From the NCBI RefSeq assembly GCF_003233655.1, contig NZ_CP029835.1:1-64000 (forward strand): 64,000 bases of DNA, in the 5' to 3' direction. This document shows positions 53,249 through 61,857 of this stretch, in pieces (position 1 is the stretch's first letter; each line of letters opens with the position of its first letter). This stretch comes from Azospirillum ramasamyi. GTDB lineage: Bacteria > Pseudomonadota > Alphaproteobacteria > Azospirillales > Azospirillaceae. The position numbers and the translations under genes are program-made. Below the pieces are notes generated by a model. That model worked only from the letters and a program-made list of their open reading frames with translations. It did not search any database and was not told the DNA's origin.

Positions 53249-55611
53249 TGCAGGACATCCACCCGGCGGGACGCGCAGTCGATGCGCAGGCGGCGGCTGT
53301 CCTTCCACTGGCTGAACAGCGTCTCCCCGGCCCCGATCACCGCAGGAAGGTTCAGTTCGCCGGCGCGGATGGCCATGTGGGAATTGACCCCGCCATAGGC
53401 GGTGATGAAGCCGCCGATGCCGTGGGAGAAGATCCAGTCGAACCCCGGGTCGGCGCTGGGGATCACCACCACCGCCCCCTTCAGTTCCGACGACGGCGCC
53501 TTGTGGGACCGCACGGGCCCCTCCACCGTCCGTTGGGTGATGAAGTTGGGTTCCGTGGGAGGAATGTGGAAAGCCCAGACCTCCTCGGGCTGGCTGATCA
53601 GCGGCGGCAGCACGATGCGTTGGGTTTCCGCATAGCGGGCGCGGCCCTGGTTGATGCTGTGGTGCAACGTCGCCTCGATGTCGCAACTGGACGCGTAGAG
53701 ATCGTCGAGAAGGGAGGCATCGAAATAGGCCATGTCGTCCGGCGACAGTCCATAGCGGTCGCCCAGGCGGGTCAGCAGGGACAGCACCTCGCTCAGCGAA
53801 CGGGTGAAGACGAATTTCGAATGCTCGCGGCCCTGGATGCCGGCCTGGAAGAAGTCGAACAGGCTGACCACGTCCATTTCCAGCGAGTGCTGGTTCAAGA
53901 GGGCGTCGATCCGGCGCATTTGGGGCAGCGACAGGGCGAAGGTCGGCGCCGCGCCTTCGTCATGTGGACCGGCCCCGTGCTCGGCACCGAGATAGCGTTC
54001 CGGATCCTCGTCGTATCGCGGCGACAGGATATCGTAGGTTCCGGGACGCAGATGCCCGTATCTCTCCAGGAATTCCGACCGGGACAGGGCGCGCAGATCG
54101 CGGGTCATGCGGCCGCTGACGGTCTCCAGGCTGCTCATGAAGGCATCGTACTGCCGCGGCTCGATCGCGCCGACCGCCACCAGAGATTTCAGCATCTGGA
54201 CGGCGATGAAGCCGGCGCGGGCCAAACCGGCGAAAGGCAGGGTGCCGTAGCGCTTGCAATCCTCCATCAGCCAATAGATGCGGCTGACGATGTCCATGTC
54301 GGTGCTGCTGATGGTCCGCTGCCGCTCCTCCAGTATCCCGATCTTCTTGCTGTCGTTGCGCCACAGGCCGGTTTCACGGTGAATGATCCGGTTGGTCAGC
54401 CGGCGCAGGCTGTGGGTCAACTCCTCGAGATCGCGCTCCGAAAAGCCGAAGCCGCGCAGACGCTGCAGACGGGTGTCGAGATCGAAGGTGTAGCAGGAGA
54501 AGACGATCTCGAACTCGACCTTGTCGTGGAGCACCGGCGCCGCCGCGAGTTGGTCGATGTAGCAGTCCACCAGACGGTCGGCGAGCGTGTCCGGCACATC
54601 GCCCGGAATGAAGGAATTGAAGCTGAGGCGGACATCGATGTACGGCAACCCGTGGAAGGACCGCATCAGCGGAAAGCTGCGCAGGTTCCGGTAGCCGTAG
54701 TTGTGACGCTGGTAGGCCCAAACGCTGTCTGTGACCAGCTGCCGATACAGCGACAGCGCCAGCGGCCGCGGCCGGATTCCGATGATTTCGGCCGGGTTCC
54801 AGTCGGGCATGACGCCGTACAGGGTGCGGCGGCCGCGCAGGTAGGGGTGCGGCCGATTGGCCTGGGCGATCTTCTGGGCGATGGCTTCCAGCAGCGGCCG
54901 GTGCTCGTCGATGTCGACGGCCGTTCCGCAGGCGGCGGACAGCGGCCGCACCTGGAACAGGTACAGCTCGCCTGTCGGTGAGAACGCGAACTCGATGTCG
55001 AGACTTTCCTCCCCGAGCAGCCCTTCCAGTTCGCCGGCGAGCGCCACCACCTGGTCGAGAGGGGACGGGCACGGCACCGTGGCGCCCTTCCAATAGACGA
55101 AGGTCTTCAATTCGGCGGCATAGCCGCCGGTGACCGCGGCGGTGTCGCCGCCCTCCTCGTAATTGATGATCAGGTAGGGCGCGCCGGTGTTGGGATCCCG
55201 GTTGAAGGCGACGCCGCTCATGGCGGCCGTCAGCATGGGCTGAACGAAGATCTGGTCGGCCGGTACCGGCTCGTTCCCGAAGGAGGCGGCCACCTCGGCG
55301 ATGGCGGCCGGCAGCCCGGCCGGATCGACGTTGCCGATCGATACGAAATGCCCGGCCAGGGACTGCCCCTCCCGGTCCTCCGCCGCCGCGGAGGACCGGA
55401 CGATCAGAGGCCCCTGCCTGCCCCACGGCATGGAGGCGATGTGGTCGAGGATCGTCTCCATGCCGCCCGCATTCCAATCAACGGCCCGGAAGCGAACCAG
55501 ATCGAGGACATGCGCCGTCCTCAAATGCGGCGCGAGGCGCTCCAGGGTTTCGGCTTTGCTGCCGAAGGCGATCCGGAGCGGTAAGGCGGAGGTGTCCATG
55601 GGCAGTCTCAC
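53245..55611 (-). CDS. PEP-synthase-like kinase, candidate L-glutamine kinase
   Basis: This 788-residue protein starts at GTG 55611 (GTGA overlap) or ATG 55599. The N-terminal third is a PPDK-type ATP-grasp domain (LIVRSSAAAEDREGQSLAG; SLDIEFAFSPTGELYLFQVR). The C terminus is a PEP-utiliser swivelling domain with the phosphorylatable His745 in GGVNSHMAIRAGELNLPAV. The PEP/pyruvate TIM barrel of true PEP synthases is missing, and an unrelated ~400-residue helical middle takes its place. This is the architecture of Cj1418, which phosphorylates the amide nitrogen of L-glutamine at the start of phosphoramidate synthesis. The coupled hydrolase and nearby cytidylyltransferase support the role. Confidence 0.78.
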   Translation of the reverse strand: MRLPMDTSALPLRIAFGSKAETLERLAPHLRTAHVLDLVRFRAVDWNAGGMETILDHIASMPWGRQGPLIVRSSAAAEDREGQSLAGHFVSIGNVDPAGLPAAIAEVAASFGNEPVPADQIFVQPMLTAAMSGVAFNRDPNTGAPYLIINYEEGGDTAAVTGGYAAELKTFVYWKGATVPCPSPLDQVVALAGELEGLLGEESLDIEFAFSPTGELYLFQVRPLSAACGTAVDIDEHRPLLEAIAQKIAQANRPHPYLRGRRTLYGVMPDWNPAEIIGIRPRPLALSLYRQLVTDSVWAYQRHNYGYRNLRSFPLMRSFHGLPYIDVRLSFNSFIPGDVPDTLADRLVDCYIDQLAAAPVLHDKVEFEIVFSCYTFDLDTRLQRLRGFGFSERDLEELTHSLRRLTNRIIHRETGLWRNDSKKIGILEERQRTISSTDMDIVSRIYWLMEDCKRYGTLPFAGLARAGFIAVQMLKSLVAVGAIEPRQYDAFMSSLETVSGRMTRDLRALSRSEFLERYGHLRPGTYDILSPRYDEDPERYLGAEHGAGPHDEGAAPTFALSLPQMRRIDALLNQHSLEMDVVSLFDFFQAGIQGREHSKFVFTRSLSEVLSLLTRLGDRYGLSPDDMAYFDASLLDDLYASSCDIEATLHHSINQGRARYAETQRIVLPPLISQPEEVWAFHIPPTEPNFITQRTVEGPVRSHKAPSSELKGAVVVIPSADPGFDWIFSHGIGGFITAYGGVNSHMAIRAGELNLPAVIGAGETLFSQWKDSRRLRIDCASRRVDVLQ

Positions 55612-56375
55612 CGACGGCGTGCAGACCAGGCACGGGTGCGATAGGTCGTGGTGATCACGTCAAGGCCGGCGATCCGCGCTTCGACGAAGGCCATGAAGGC
55701 CGTCCAGCGATCGGGTCCGAGCTGGTGACGCACGTCGTTCACCGAATGCCAGACGCCCAGATACTGTTCGGGGGTCTGGTCGACTGTGTGGCGGCCCTCC
55801 AGATAGACCACGTCGTCGAACTGCCGGCTGGCCCAAAGCCGCTCGGTCAGGGTTTCGGTGATGCCCGAACTGCCGGACGATACCCGTTTGACTTCCGGAG
55901 CCAGGCGGGTGATCTCCGCCTCGATCTCGACCAGCAGGGGATTGGCATCGATCAGGCGGGGGTTCCAAAGCGCGACGAAGCGGCCTTCCGGACGCAGGAT
56001 GCGGTGGAACTCGGCCAAGCCGCGCTCGAAATCGACCCAGTGGAAGGACGAAGCCATGCTGACCATATCCACCGAAGCGTCGGAAAGACCGGTCTGCTCG
56101 CCGGAGCCGACACGGTATTCGATCCGGTGACCGGCAGAATCGGCGATGCCGAGCCGGCGCATGTCGTCATTGGGCTCGACCGCCGTGACATGGCGGACCC
56201 GGTCGGCCACGAGGCGGGTCCAGATGCCGGTGCCGGCGCCGACGTCGGCTGCCTCGACCTCCTGGGCCGGCTTCGGCAGCATGCCGATCAGCGCATCCCG
56301 GACCGTCGCTGAATAAGTCGGGCGGTATTTCGAGTATTTTTCCGCCAAACCCGTGAAATCACCATGACCGCGCAT
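55608..56375 (-). CDS. SAM methyltransferase of the phosphoramidate operon
   Basis: This protein has 255 residues from ATG 56375; a TTG at 56384 is possible. SAM motif I is VGAGTGIWTRLVADR, followed by VTAVEPNDDMRRL and the ASSFHWVDFERGL motif. The opening GDFTGLAEKYSKYRPTYS is characteristic of the methyltransferase subgroup linked to Campylobacter phosphoramidate genes (Cj1419/Cj1420). It could O-methylate the phosphoramidate group to give MeOPN. Its stop overlaps the glutamine-kinase-like start (GTGA). Substrate is inferred from context. Confidence 0.78.
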   Translation of the reverse strand: MRGHGDFTGLAEKYSKYRPTYSATVRDALIGMLPKPAQEVEAADVGAGTGIWTRLVADRVRHVTAVEPNDDMRRLGIADSAGHRIEYRVGSGEQTGLSDASVDMVSMASSFHWVDFERGLAEFHRILRPEGRFVALWNPRLIDANPLLVEIEAEITRLAPEVKRVSSGSSGITETLTERLWASRQFDDVVYLEGRHTVDQTPEQYLGVWHSVNDVRHQLGPDRWTAFMAFVEARIAGLDVITTTYRTRAWSARRR

Positions 56376-56417
56376 ATGATCCAAAGTCCTTGTTTTAATG
56401 TGATTTATGGTTTTATT

Positions 56418-58919
56418 TTAAAGCCCGTCTTCCAGGGCTGCAGTCGATAGGCCGACCAGATCTGCATCGGGCGCAATCAATCGCTCCCAGATCAGGTCAG
56501 CCGCGCCGTCCGGTTCCATCGTGCCGTAATTGTCAATTACGAGATCGGGGCGATCCGGCTCCTCAATGGAGGTATCCATCCCGACCATATCCACGGCAGC
56601 GTTGCGGTACAAGCCCTTCGGGTCACGATCGGCACGATGCTCAAGAGGAACGCGCAAATATATTTCGCGATAGCCTTCCACATTTTCGCGATTCCATTGC
56701 CGGACCGCATGAAACATCGAAATGGTGGCGATGACGACGACCAAGCCCTGTTCCGTCAGTTCCCGGCATAGGCGGGCGTAGGAAAAGGCCAGCTGGCGAC
56801 GCTGGTCGGGGGTGTGACCGGCATCGGGGGCGATGGCGGCACGCAGGCGGTCGCCGTCGAGCAGCACCGTCGGCAGTCCGGCCGCCCGCAGCCGCGCGCA
56901 CACACGCAGGGCGACCGTCGTCTTGCCGGCCCCGGACAAACCGGTCAGCCAGAACAGCCGCCCCTTTGCGGATGCGTCCGGCAGCAAGGGCGCCGGACGG
57001 CCGTCCGATTCCGGCGCGGTGCCCGCCTCCGCGCTCACACCCCGGCCTGCGGCTTCCGTTGCAACCAGATGCCGCAGGCGCGTCCGGCTGCGGCTGACGA
57101 TCACGCCGGGGAGGTGAAACGTCGCGGGATCGGACAGATCGACGGCCCCGAGGGCCTGAGGCAACGCAACGAAGCGGTCCCGGAACAGGACGATGTTGGT
57201 CACGCCCAGGGTTTCGATCAGGTGGGGATCCGGCGGCCGGCGAGAGAGCCAGCGGTCGATGATCTCCCGGCGCAGTTCCTTCAGCGCAACGGCCTCGATG
57301 AGGTTTTCCCCCGGCTCCGCCAGCAGGTCTTCCAGACTCCCGGCCCCTTGGTGCGCGCCGTAGTGCCGGTCCTGGTATTTGACCAGATTGTAGTCGGCCA
57401 GGCTGTCGATCAGGAACGGCGGCGGCGACCGTAGGGAAAGGCGTCCGCTGCTCTGCAGAGTTTCGAGCAGCCGTACCAGGGACGGAGCGGTGACCGCCGG
57501 TCCGCCGGCCGTCGGTTCAGCCCTCCAGGGCTCTTCGCCCACGCCTTCGACGATGCCGAACCCGTCGATCCGCTGCCACTGGAACGGATCGGTGAACAGC
57601 GTGAAGAACTGGCGGGCCGTCTGCCAGTCCGTGGCGTGGAGAGAAACGCCCAGCGTCCCCTCGGGATCGCGGTACACCGCGTCGATGCCGGTGCCGGCCG
57701 TCCACTCCACGAAACGGTACGCGCCACGATAGAACCAGATCTGGAGATCCCCCTGGCTCTCCACCAGGCTCGGAACCTCTCCCGCCTCGAGCCGTTGCCG
57801 GAGCCCTTCCAGCGACCGGTCGAACAGGACGCCCGGGCCGTAGAATGGCCAGAGCCGATCCGGATCGGCCATCTGGTCGATCAGGCTGACCAGCGGCACG
57901 GCCAGGAAAGGCGGGCTGTCGCTGCGGGGCGACAGCAGGAAATGCCCATGGACCACGCCGTGAAGATGCAGCTTGAGCCCCGATATGCGGTTCCCCCGCA
58001 GGGCGCTGGAGACGGCGACCGGGTCGCGGGGCGGCGGCGGCGCCTGAAGGCGGACGCCCTGCAGAAGGCGATCCGGAACGTCGTGGACATGAAACGGCAT
58101 CGCGTCCTGCCAGGCGGGGTTCCGCGAGCAGGCTTCGTAGTCCGCGATCTCGGCGGCGCGGGCGGCCAGGATATCGGCATAGCGCTGTTCGAACCCTTTC
58201 CGGACGGCGTCGAACAGCTTCCAGTCGTAGGGGCTGCGCTCGCGCACGAAGTCCATGAGCGTGTCGGGAATCGACGCCGAGGCGCGCCAGTTGGACGAAG
58301 AGCGCAGCCGCCACGGCGGCAGGTCCGGCCAGTCGAACAGCATGCCCATGACATAGAGCGCCGGACCGAACAGATCGGTCGGCGCAAGAACCGCGAATGC
58401 GGTTTCAGTCAATTCAATGGCTTGAGAAAAACTCGCTTCATCAAGAGTGATGCTCGCGGGATCCGGTGGCAGGAGGCTGCCATAATCCTTTGAGAGATGA
58501 AAAATATTCTTGGTTTGATTGTTGTCGTGACCAGTATCATGAAGCCAGTGAACAAAGTACTCCAATGACATATTTTTCTTATCTATCATATACCCATAAT
58601 GCTCTGACGGATCTCCAAGGCTATTCTTTATCGCCCAATAATAAGAAGAAACATACCAGTCAAACGGATTGCGAACAAACCCAACATACGGAACCCCAAT
58701 TATTTTATGCAGGGAGAAGGCATGCTTCGTCACTGCGCATCCGTACTGGCTTTTTATCAGATCAATTTCGTCAGGCGTCTTGCTGAGCAGGGCCTCGTAC
58801 GACATATCGAAACGAAGCCCGCGTCCAAGATGCAGCACCCGCGACGCACCATAGACGCGCTCGACACAGTCCATCAGCGAATCCCCGGCGGCACGGGGCA
58901 GGTCGAAATGGATAAACAT
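56418..58919 (-). CDS. Sulfotransferase-like / APS-kinase-like fusion, candidate CDP-amidate kinase and transferase
   Basis: This 833-residue fusion starts at ATG 58919, with GAGAG upstream; ATG 58934 is an alternative. Residues 1-230 are sulfotransferase-like (FIHFDLPRAAGDSLMDCVER; GFVRNPFDWYVSSYYW). The middle (about 450-640) has two degenerate copies of a module shared with the gene at 59380-61422 (TNIVLFRDRFVALPQALG). Residues 653-833 are APS-kinase-like: P-loop GLSGAGKTT with Lys666, LDGDRLR, ATISMFHAVRQWNREN and RDPKGLY. Cj1415, an APS-kinase relative, 3'-phosphorylates CDP-amidate. The N-terminal third is AT-rich relative to the rest. A single protein may make and use the donor; that is inference. 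Confidence 0.72.
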   Translation of the reverse strand: MFIHFDLPRAAGDSLMDCVERVYGASRVLHLGRGLRFDMSYEALLSKTPDEIDLIKSQYGCAVTKHAFSLHKIIGVPYVGFVRNPFDWYVSSYYWAIKNSLGDPSEHYGYMIDKKNMSLEYFVHWLHDTGHDNNQTKNIFHLSKDYGSLLPPDPASITLDEASFSQAIELTETAFAVLAPTDLFGPALYVMGMLFDWPDLPPWRLRSSSNWRASASIPDTLMDFVRERSPYDWKLFDAVRKGFEQRYADILAARAAEIADYEACSRNPAWQDAMPFHVHDVPDRLLQGVRLQAPPPPRDPVAVSSALRGNRISGLKLHLHGVVHGHFLLSPRSDSPPFLAVPLVSLIDQMADPDRLWPFYGPGVLFDRSLEGLRQRLEAGEVPSLVESQGDLQIWFYRGAYRFVEWTAGTGIDAVYRDPEGTLGVSLHATDWQTARQFFTLFTDPFQWQRIDGFGIVEGVGEEPWRAEPTAGGPAVTAPSLVRLLETLQSSGRLSLRSPPPFLIDSLADYNLVKYQDRHYGAHQGAGSLEDLLAEPGENLIEAVALKELRREIIDRWLSRRPPDPHLIETLGVTNIVLFRDRFVALPQALGAVDLSDPATFHLPGVIVSRSRTRLRHLVATEAAGRGVSAEAGTAPESDGRPAPLLPDASAKGRLFWLTGLSGAGKTTVALRVCARLRAAGLPTVLLDGDRLRAAIAPDAGHTPDQRRQLAFSYARLCRELTEQGLVVVIATISMFHAVRQWNRENVEGYREIYLRVPLEHRADRDPKGLYRNAAVDMVGMDTSIEEPDRPDLVIDNYGTMEPDGAADLIWERLIAPDADLVGLSTAALEDGL

Positions 58920-58971
58920 GCTGCTCTCTTTCATCAGCCATCCCCCCGGCCCGAATGGCCGGGGCGCTACT

Positions 58972-59316
58972 CTACCGAGTGCCGGACCTTTCCAAAGAAG
59001 CAAGGCGAAGGTCGGTCAGCGCATCGTCGATCAGCTGAACGCGGGCCGACAGGCTGAGGAGAGTCCGGCCGGCATCCTCCGGCCTGCCGGAATCCGCGAG
59101 ATCCCACTGGATCGCCTGAAGCACACGAGCCTGTTCGGCCACCTCGCCTTCCAGGGACCGGATGCGCCTGTCCTGTTCGTCCAAGGCCTGCCGGAGCAGC
59201 CGATTCTGCTCGCCCACCCTTTCGAGCAGGGCCGACAGCTCCTGGTTCCGCTGGTCTCGCTCGGCCATCCGCTTCTCGACCGTGGCAAGACGCTGTTCAA
59301 ACATCCTGTGGGACAC
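58972..59316 (-). CDS. Small coiled-coil protein
   Basis: This 114-residue protein starts at GTG 59316, which has a strong Shine-Dalgarno (GGAGGAGG). Residues about 5-75 form a continuous coiled coil (RLATVEKRMAERDQRNQEL; LRQALDEQDRRIRSLEGEV). The rest is amphipathic, with no signal or membrane segment. It lies between the glycosyltransferase and the kinase fusion in the same operon and may tether or oligomerise them. No family is recognised. Confidence 0.65.
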   Translation of the reverse strand: MSHRMFEQRLATVEKRMAERDQRNQELSALLERVGEQNRLLRQALDEQDRRIRSLEGEVAEQARVLQAIQWDLADSGRPEDAGRTLLSLSARVQLIDDALTDLRLASLERSGTR

Positions 59317-59379
59317 CCCGCCTCCTCCGCTGGAAAGCGAATGATCTGTTTTTGGCCGGACCTCGGCAGGGCCGCCCCG

Positions 59380-61422
59380 TCATGCGTGCTGCCTGCGAAG
59401 ATCCGCCGGGGAAGCTGCGCCTGTACCGGAGGTCAAGCGCAGCCTTATCCTCGAAACGACCAGATCCACATGGCCGTGATGGGCGAGGCGGATTTCGAAT
59501 TCATGCCTGGCGTCCGTGGGCGCATCGTTCAGTTGGAACACCAGCGAGACCAGCGTGGGCGTTTCGGCGAAGTGCTCGGTGTTGAACGTCCCGACGGTGG
59601 TCGTGCCGTTGGTGACCAGTTCCACATTCAAAACCGGCAGACCCGCTGCGGACGCGCGCTGCCTTGCCCCCCAGATGTCGAGCGTGTACTTGCCCTTGTC
59701 CAGCGACAGGCGCGGGCCGTGCAGGAAATGGCCGGCCGGCTTGTCGGCGGTGACGTGGATGCCGTCGGCACGGCGCTCCGCGATGTCGGTCGGCGTGAAG
59801 GCGTCGAACAGCTCGGCACCGTTCAACCGGAACTGCAAGCTGAACACCTCCCGACGCAGGCGATCGCGCACCTCATTCCAGCTTCGGCTCTCACCCCGCA
59901 TGGCGGTGATCGTGTCAAGGAAGTCCGCGATCATCGCGTCCTTGGCGGCAAGTTCCGCCCGCAATTGCTCCAGCATCTGCTCCCGGGCACGGCTCTCCAC
60001 CTCCAGCCGGCTCAGGCGCTGCGCCCGGATCATGGAGTCCACGTCGTTCCATGTCGAAGCCTTCAGGATTTCTGGCAAGGCGCGCTGGGCCGGATCCGCA
60101 AGGTCGACCGGCCCCAGCGAGATCGGAACGCCGAAATAGGCGTCGTCATAGAAGACCACGTTGAAGGGTCCGGCCATGCCGACCAGAACCGGAGGGGCCT
60201 GGACGCCCTGCGGCCTGGAGGGCTGCCGCACGGGAAGCGTCGCGACGGGAGCGGGGGAGGAACGCTCGGCCAGAAGCGCCTCGATCTCATCGGCCGAGGC
60301 CCCCTCGATGACCTGCGGTTTTTCCCGATCCTCCTTCCTGGCCAGATCCACCGGCCCCAGGGAGTGCGGGACGCCATAGAATTTGTCGTCGTAGGACAGG
60401 ATGTTGTAGGTGGCCAGTTCCCGCACCAGCTTGGTGCCGCCCTGGCCGCACTTGAAGAGCTTGAAGCGGGGCGACTTGGCCACCTCCTCCTGCGTCCAGG
60501 CCTTCAGGCAGGCAGGATTGATGAACTGGCCGTTCACCGGCGGGACCCCGTTTTCACGCTCATGGCGGATGACGGGGTTCTCGGTGAGCGGCATGACGCG
60601 ACCGGTCTCCAGCGCCTCGAGTGCGGTGGAAGACATATGCCGGCCATCGGTAGGCCCGATGTAGTTGAAGTCGCCATCCGATCCCGGATGCCACGTGTGG
60701 TACAGAAACTCGCTTTCGTGCCAGACCTCCTTCCGGCCTTTGTTCACGAGGCGGAAGGTCAACTCGTACGGGCCGCAGACATGGCCGAGATAATCCATGT
60801 GTTCATCGGCGCCGCCGATGGCGATCAGGTCGGCACGCTTGGCGCACAGGCACGCCCCATAATTGCGGCTATGCAGCGGGTCTTCGGTGTCCCACAGCCC
60901 GGTGGTCTTGCCGTCGCGCCAATTGATCGCCCCATCCCCGGTCAGCAGTTCGAACGGCGGATAGTTGAAAGGATAAAAATCCTGCCTGGAATTGCGCACC
61001 TCGTCAAAGTGCAGGGCAATCTCAGGCGTGCGTTCGAAGGTTTCGATCACCGTCCGAACAAATGATTTCGTGAACATTGCATCAGAATCACAGATGACGA
61101 CAATATCACCCCGACTCTTTGCGATGCCAATATTATACATCAGATGTTTGTGATAATATAGATCGTCCGGCATATTCATAATAAGCCAAAGGTCAACAGG
61201 AGCCGGACGACTCTTGCCTCTATAGTCTGATATCTTTTGCCTTATCTCTTTTGACCTGTGGGCATAATACTCAATCCAGATGATTTCATAATCGTGTCGC
61301 GGAACATCTTGATCCGCCAAGTAATCAAGAGAGTGAAAGCTTTCCCGGCATTTCCAATCAAGAAGAACAAAACTAACCCGGGGGATCTTCTTAACATTGC
61401 TTTTGAATTCTGTCTTTACCAT
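59380..61422 (-). CDS. GT2-like glycosyltransferase with YGVPxSLGPVDL modules
   Basis: This protein has 680 residues from ATG 61422 (AGGG upstream). The N-terminal third is a GT2-like domain (VSFVLLDWKCRESFHSLDYL; IVVICDSDAMFTKSF as the DxD region). Then come two copies of a short module: YNILSYDDKFYGVPHSLG and FNVVFYDDAYFGVPISLG, each followed by PVDLA. A coiled coil (about residues 470-520) and a beta-rich C terminus (ADKPAGHFLHGPRLSLDKG) follow, the latter like a carbohydrate-binding domain. The start of the gene is AT-rich and the remainder GC-rich. It heads the phosphoramidate operon and may build the sugar acceptor. Confidence 0.7.
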   Translation of the reverse strand: MVKTEFKSNVKKIPRVSFVLLDWKCRESFHSLDYLADQDVPRHDYEIIWIEYYAHRSKEIRQKISDYRGKSRPAPVDLWLIMNMPDDLYYHKHLMYNIGIAKSRGDIVVICDSDAMFTKSFVRTVIETFERTPEIALHFDEVRNSRQDFYPFNYPPFELLTGDGAINWRDGKTTGLWDTEDPLHSRNYGACLCAKRADLIAIGGADEHMDYLGHVCGPYELTFRLVNKGRKEVWHESEFLYHTWHPGSDGDFNYIGPTDGRHMSSTALEALETGRVMPLTENPVIRHERENGVPPVNGQFINPACLKAWTQEEVAKSPRFKLFKCGQGGTKLVRELATYNILSYDDKFYGVPHSLGPVDLARKEDREKPQVIEGASADEIEALLAERSSPAPVATLPVRQPSRPQGVQAPPVLVGMAGPFNVVFYDDAYFGVPISLGPVDLADPAQRALPEILKASTWNDVDSMIRAQRLSRLEVESRAREQMLEQLRAELAAKDAMIADFLDTITAMRGESRSWNEVRDRLRREVFSLQFRLNGAELFDAFTPTDIAERRADGIHVTADKPAGHFLHGPRLSLDKGKYTLDIWGARQRASAAGLPVLNVELVTNGTTTVGTFNTEHFAETPTLVSLVFQLNDAPTDARHEFEIRLAHHGHVDLVVSRIRLRLTSGTGAASPADLRRQHA

Positions 61423-61857
61423 GGAAGCCCTGAAATGCACGAGGGTTGAGATCAGAATAATTTCCCAAAGAGGGCGCGCGGCCGATATGCGTTTTTGATA
61501 TTACGTTACAGGCAAAATGGAAACATCAATTTTTATTGATAATAAACTGGAATGGTGAGAGCAGGGTTCTCTCTTTGTTTATTATCCTAATTTTAAGTGT
61601 TCAATATTTCTGCAGCGTCCATCGAGGTGGTGAAAACTGTGATGATTCGGTGGACGGCCCCCCCACCGTCTTGACTCAATGGTACGCCAATGCGGCGGAA
61701 GAAGCGGTTACATACTTGGATACTCTCCCTTGGTCGGGTTTCCTGGATAGCGGCATTTGGATTGCGGTGCGCGCAACAGGCCGTTATTTTTGAGCTTTAC
61801 TGGCCAACGGCATTCGCCCCGGCCGAACGGCATGCCGACGGACAGGAAGGACGCGCC
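61423..61857. other. AT-rich intergenic region
   Basis: This is a low-GC stretch between the divergent operon start and the fcl pseudogene. It probably contains the promoter of the minus-strand operon. A short open frame (61536-61793) has no recognisable product. I see no RNA gene or insertion-sequence end. Confidence 0.55.

Noticed and set aside
53245..55611. Phosphoenolpyruvate synthase
   Set aside because: The C-terminal PEP/pyruvate-binding barrel is absent and the protein ends right after the swivelling His domain.
56418..58919. APS-kinase-like domain as part of sulfate assimilation
   Set aside because: There is no ATP sulfurylase nearby, and the operon partners match the phosphoramidate route. 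The classification still rests on context.
61536..61793. Short open frame in the AT-rich gap
   Set aside because: It has no recognisable domain, no good ribosome site, and lies in the likely promoter region of the opposite operon.
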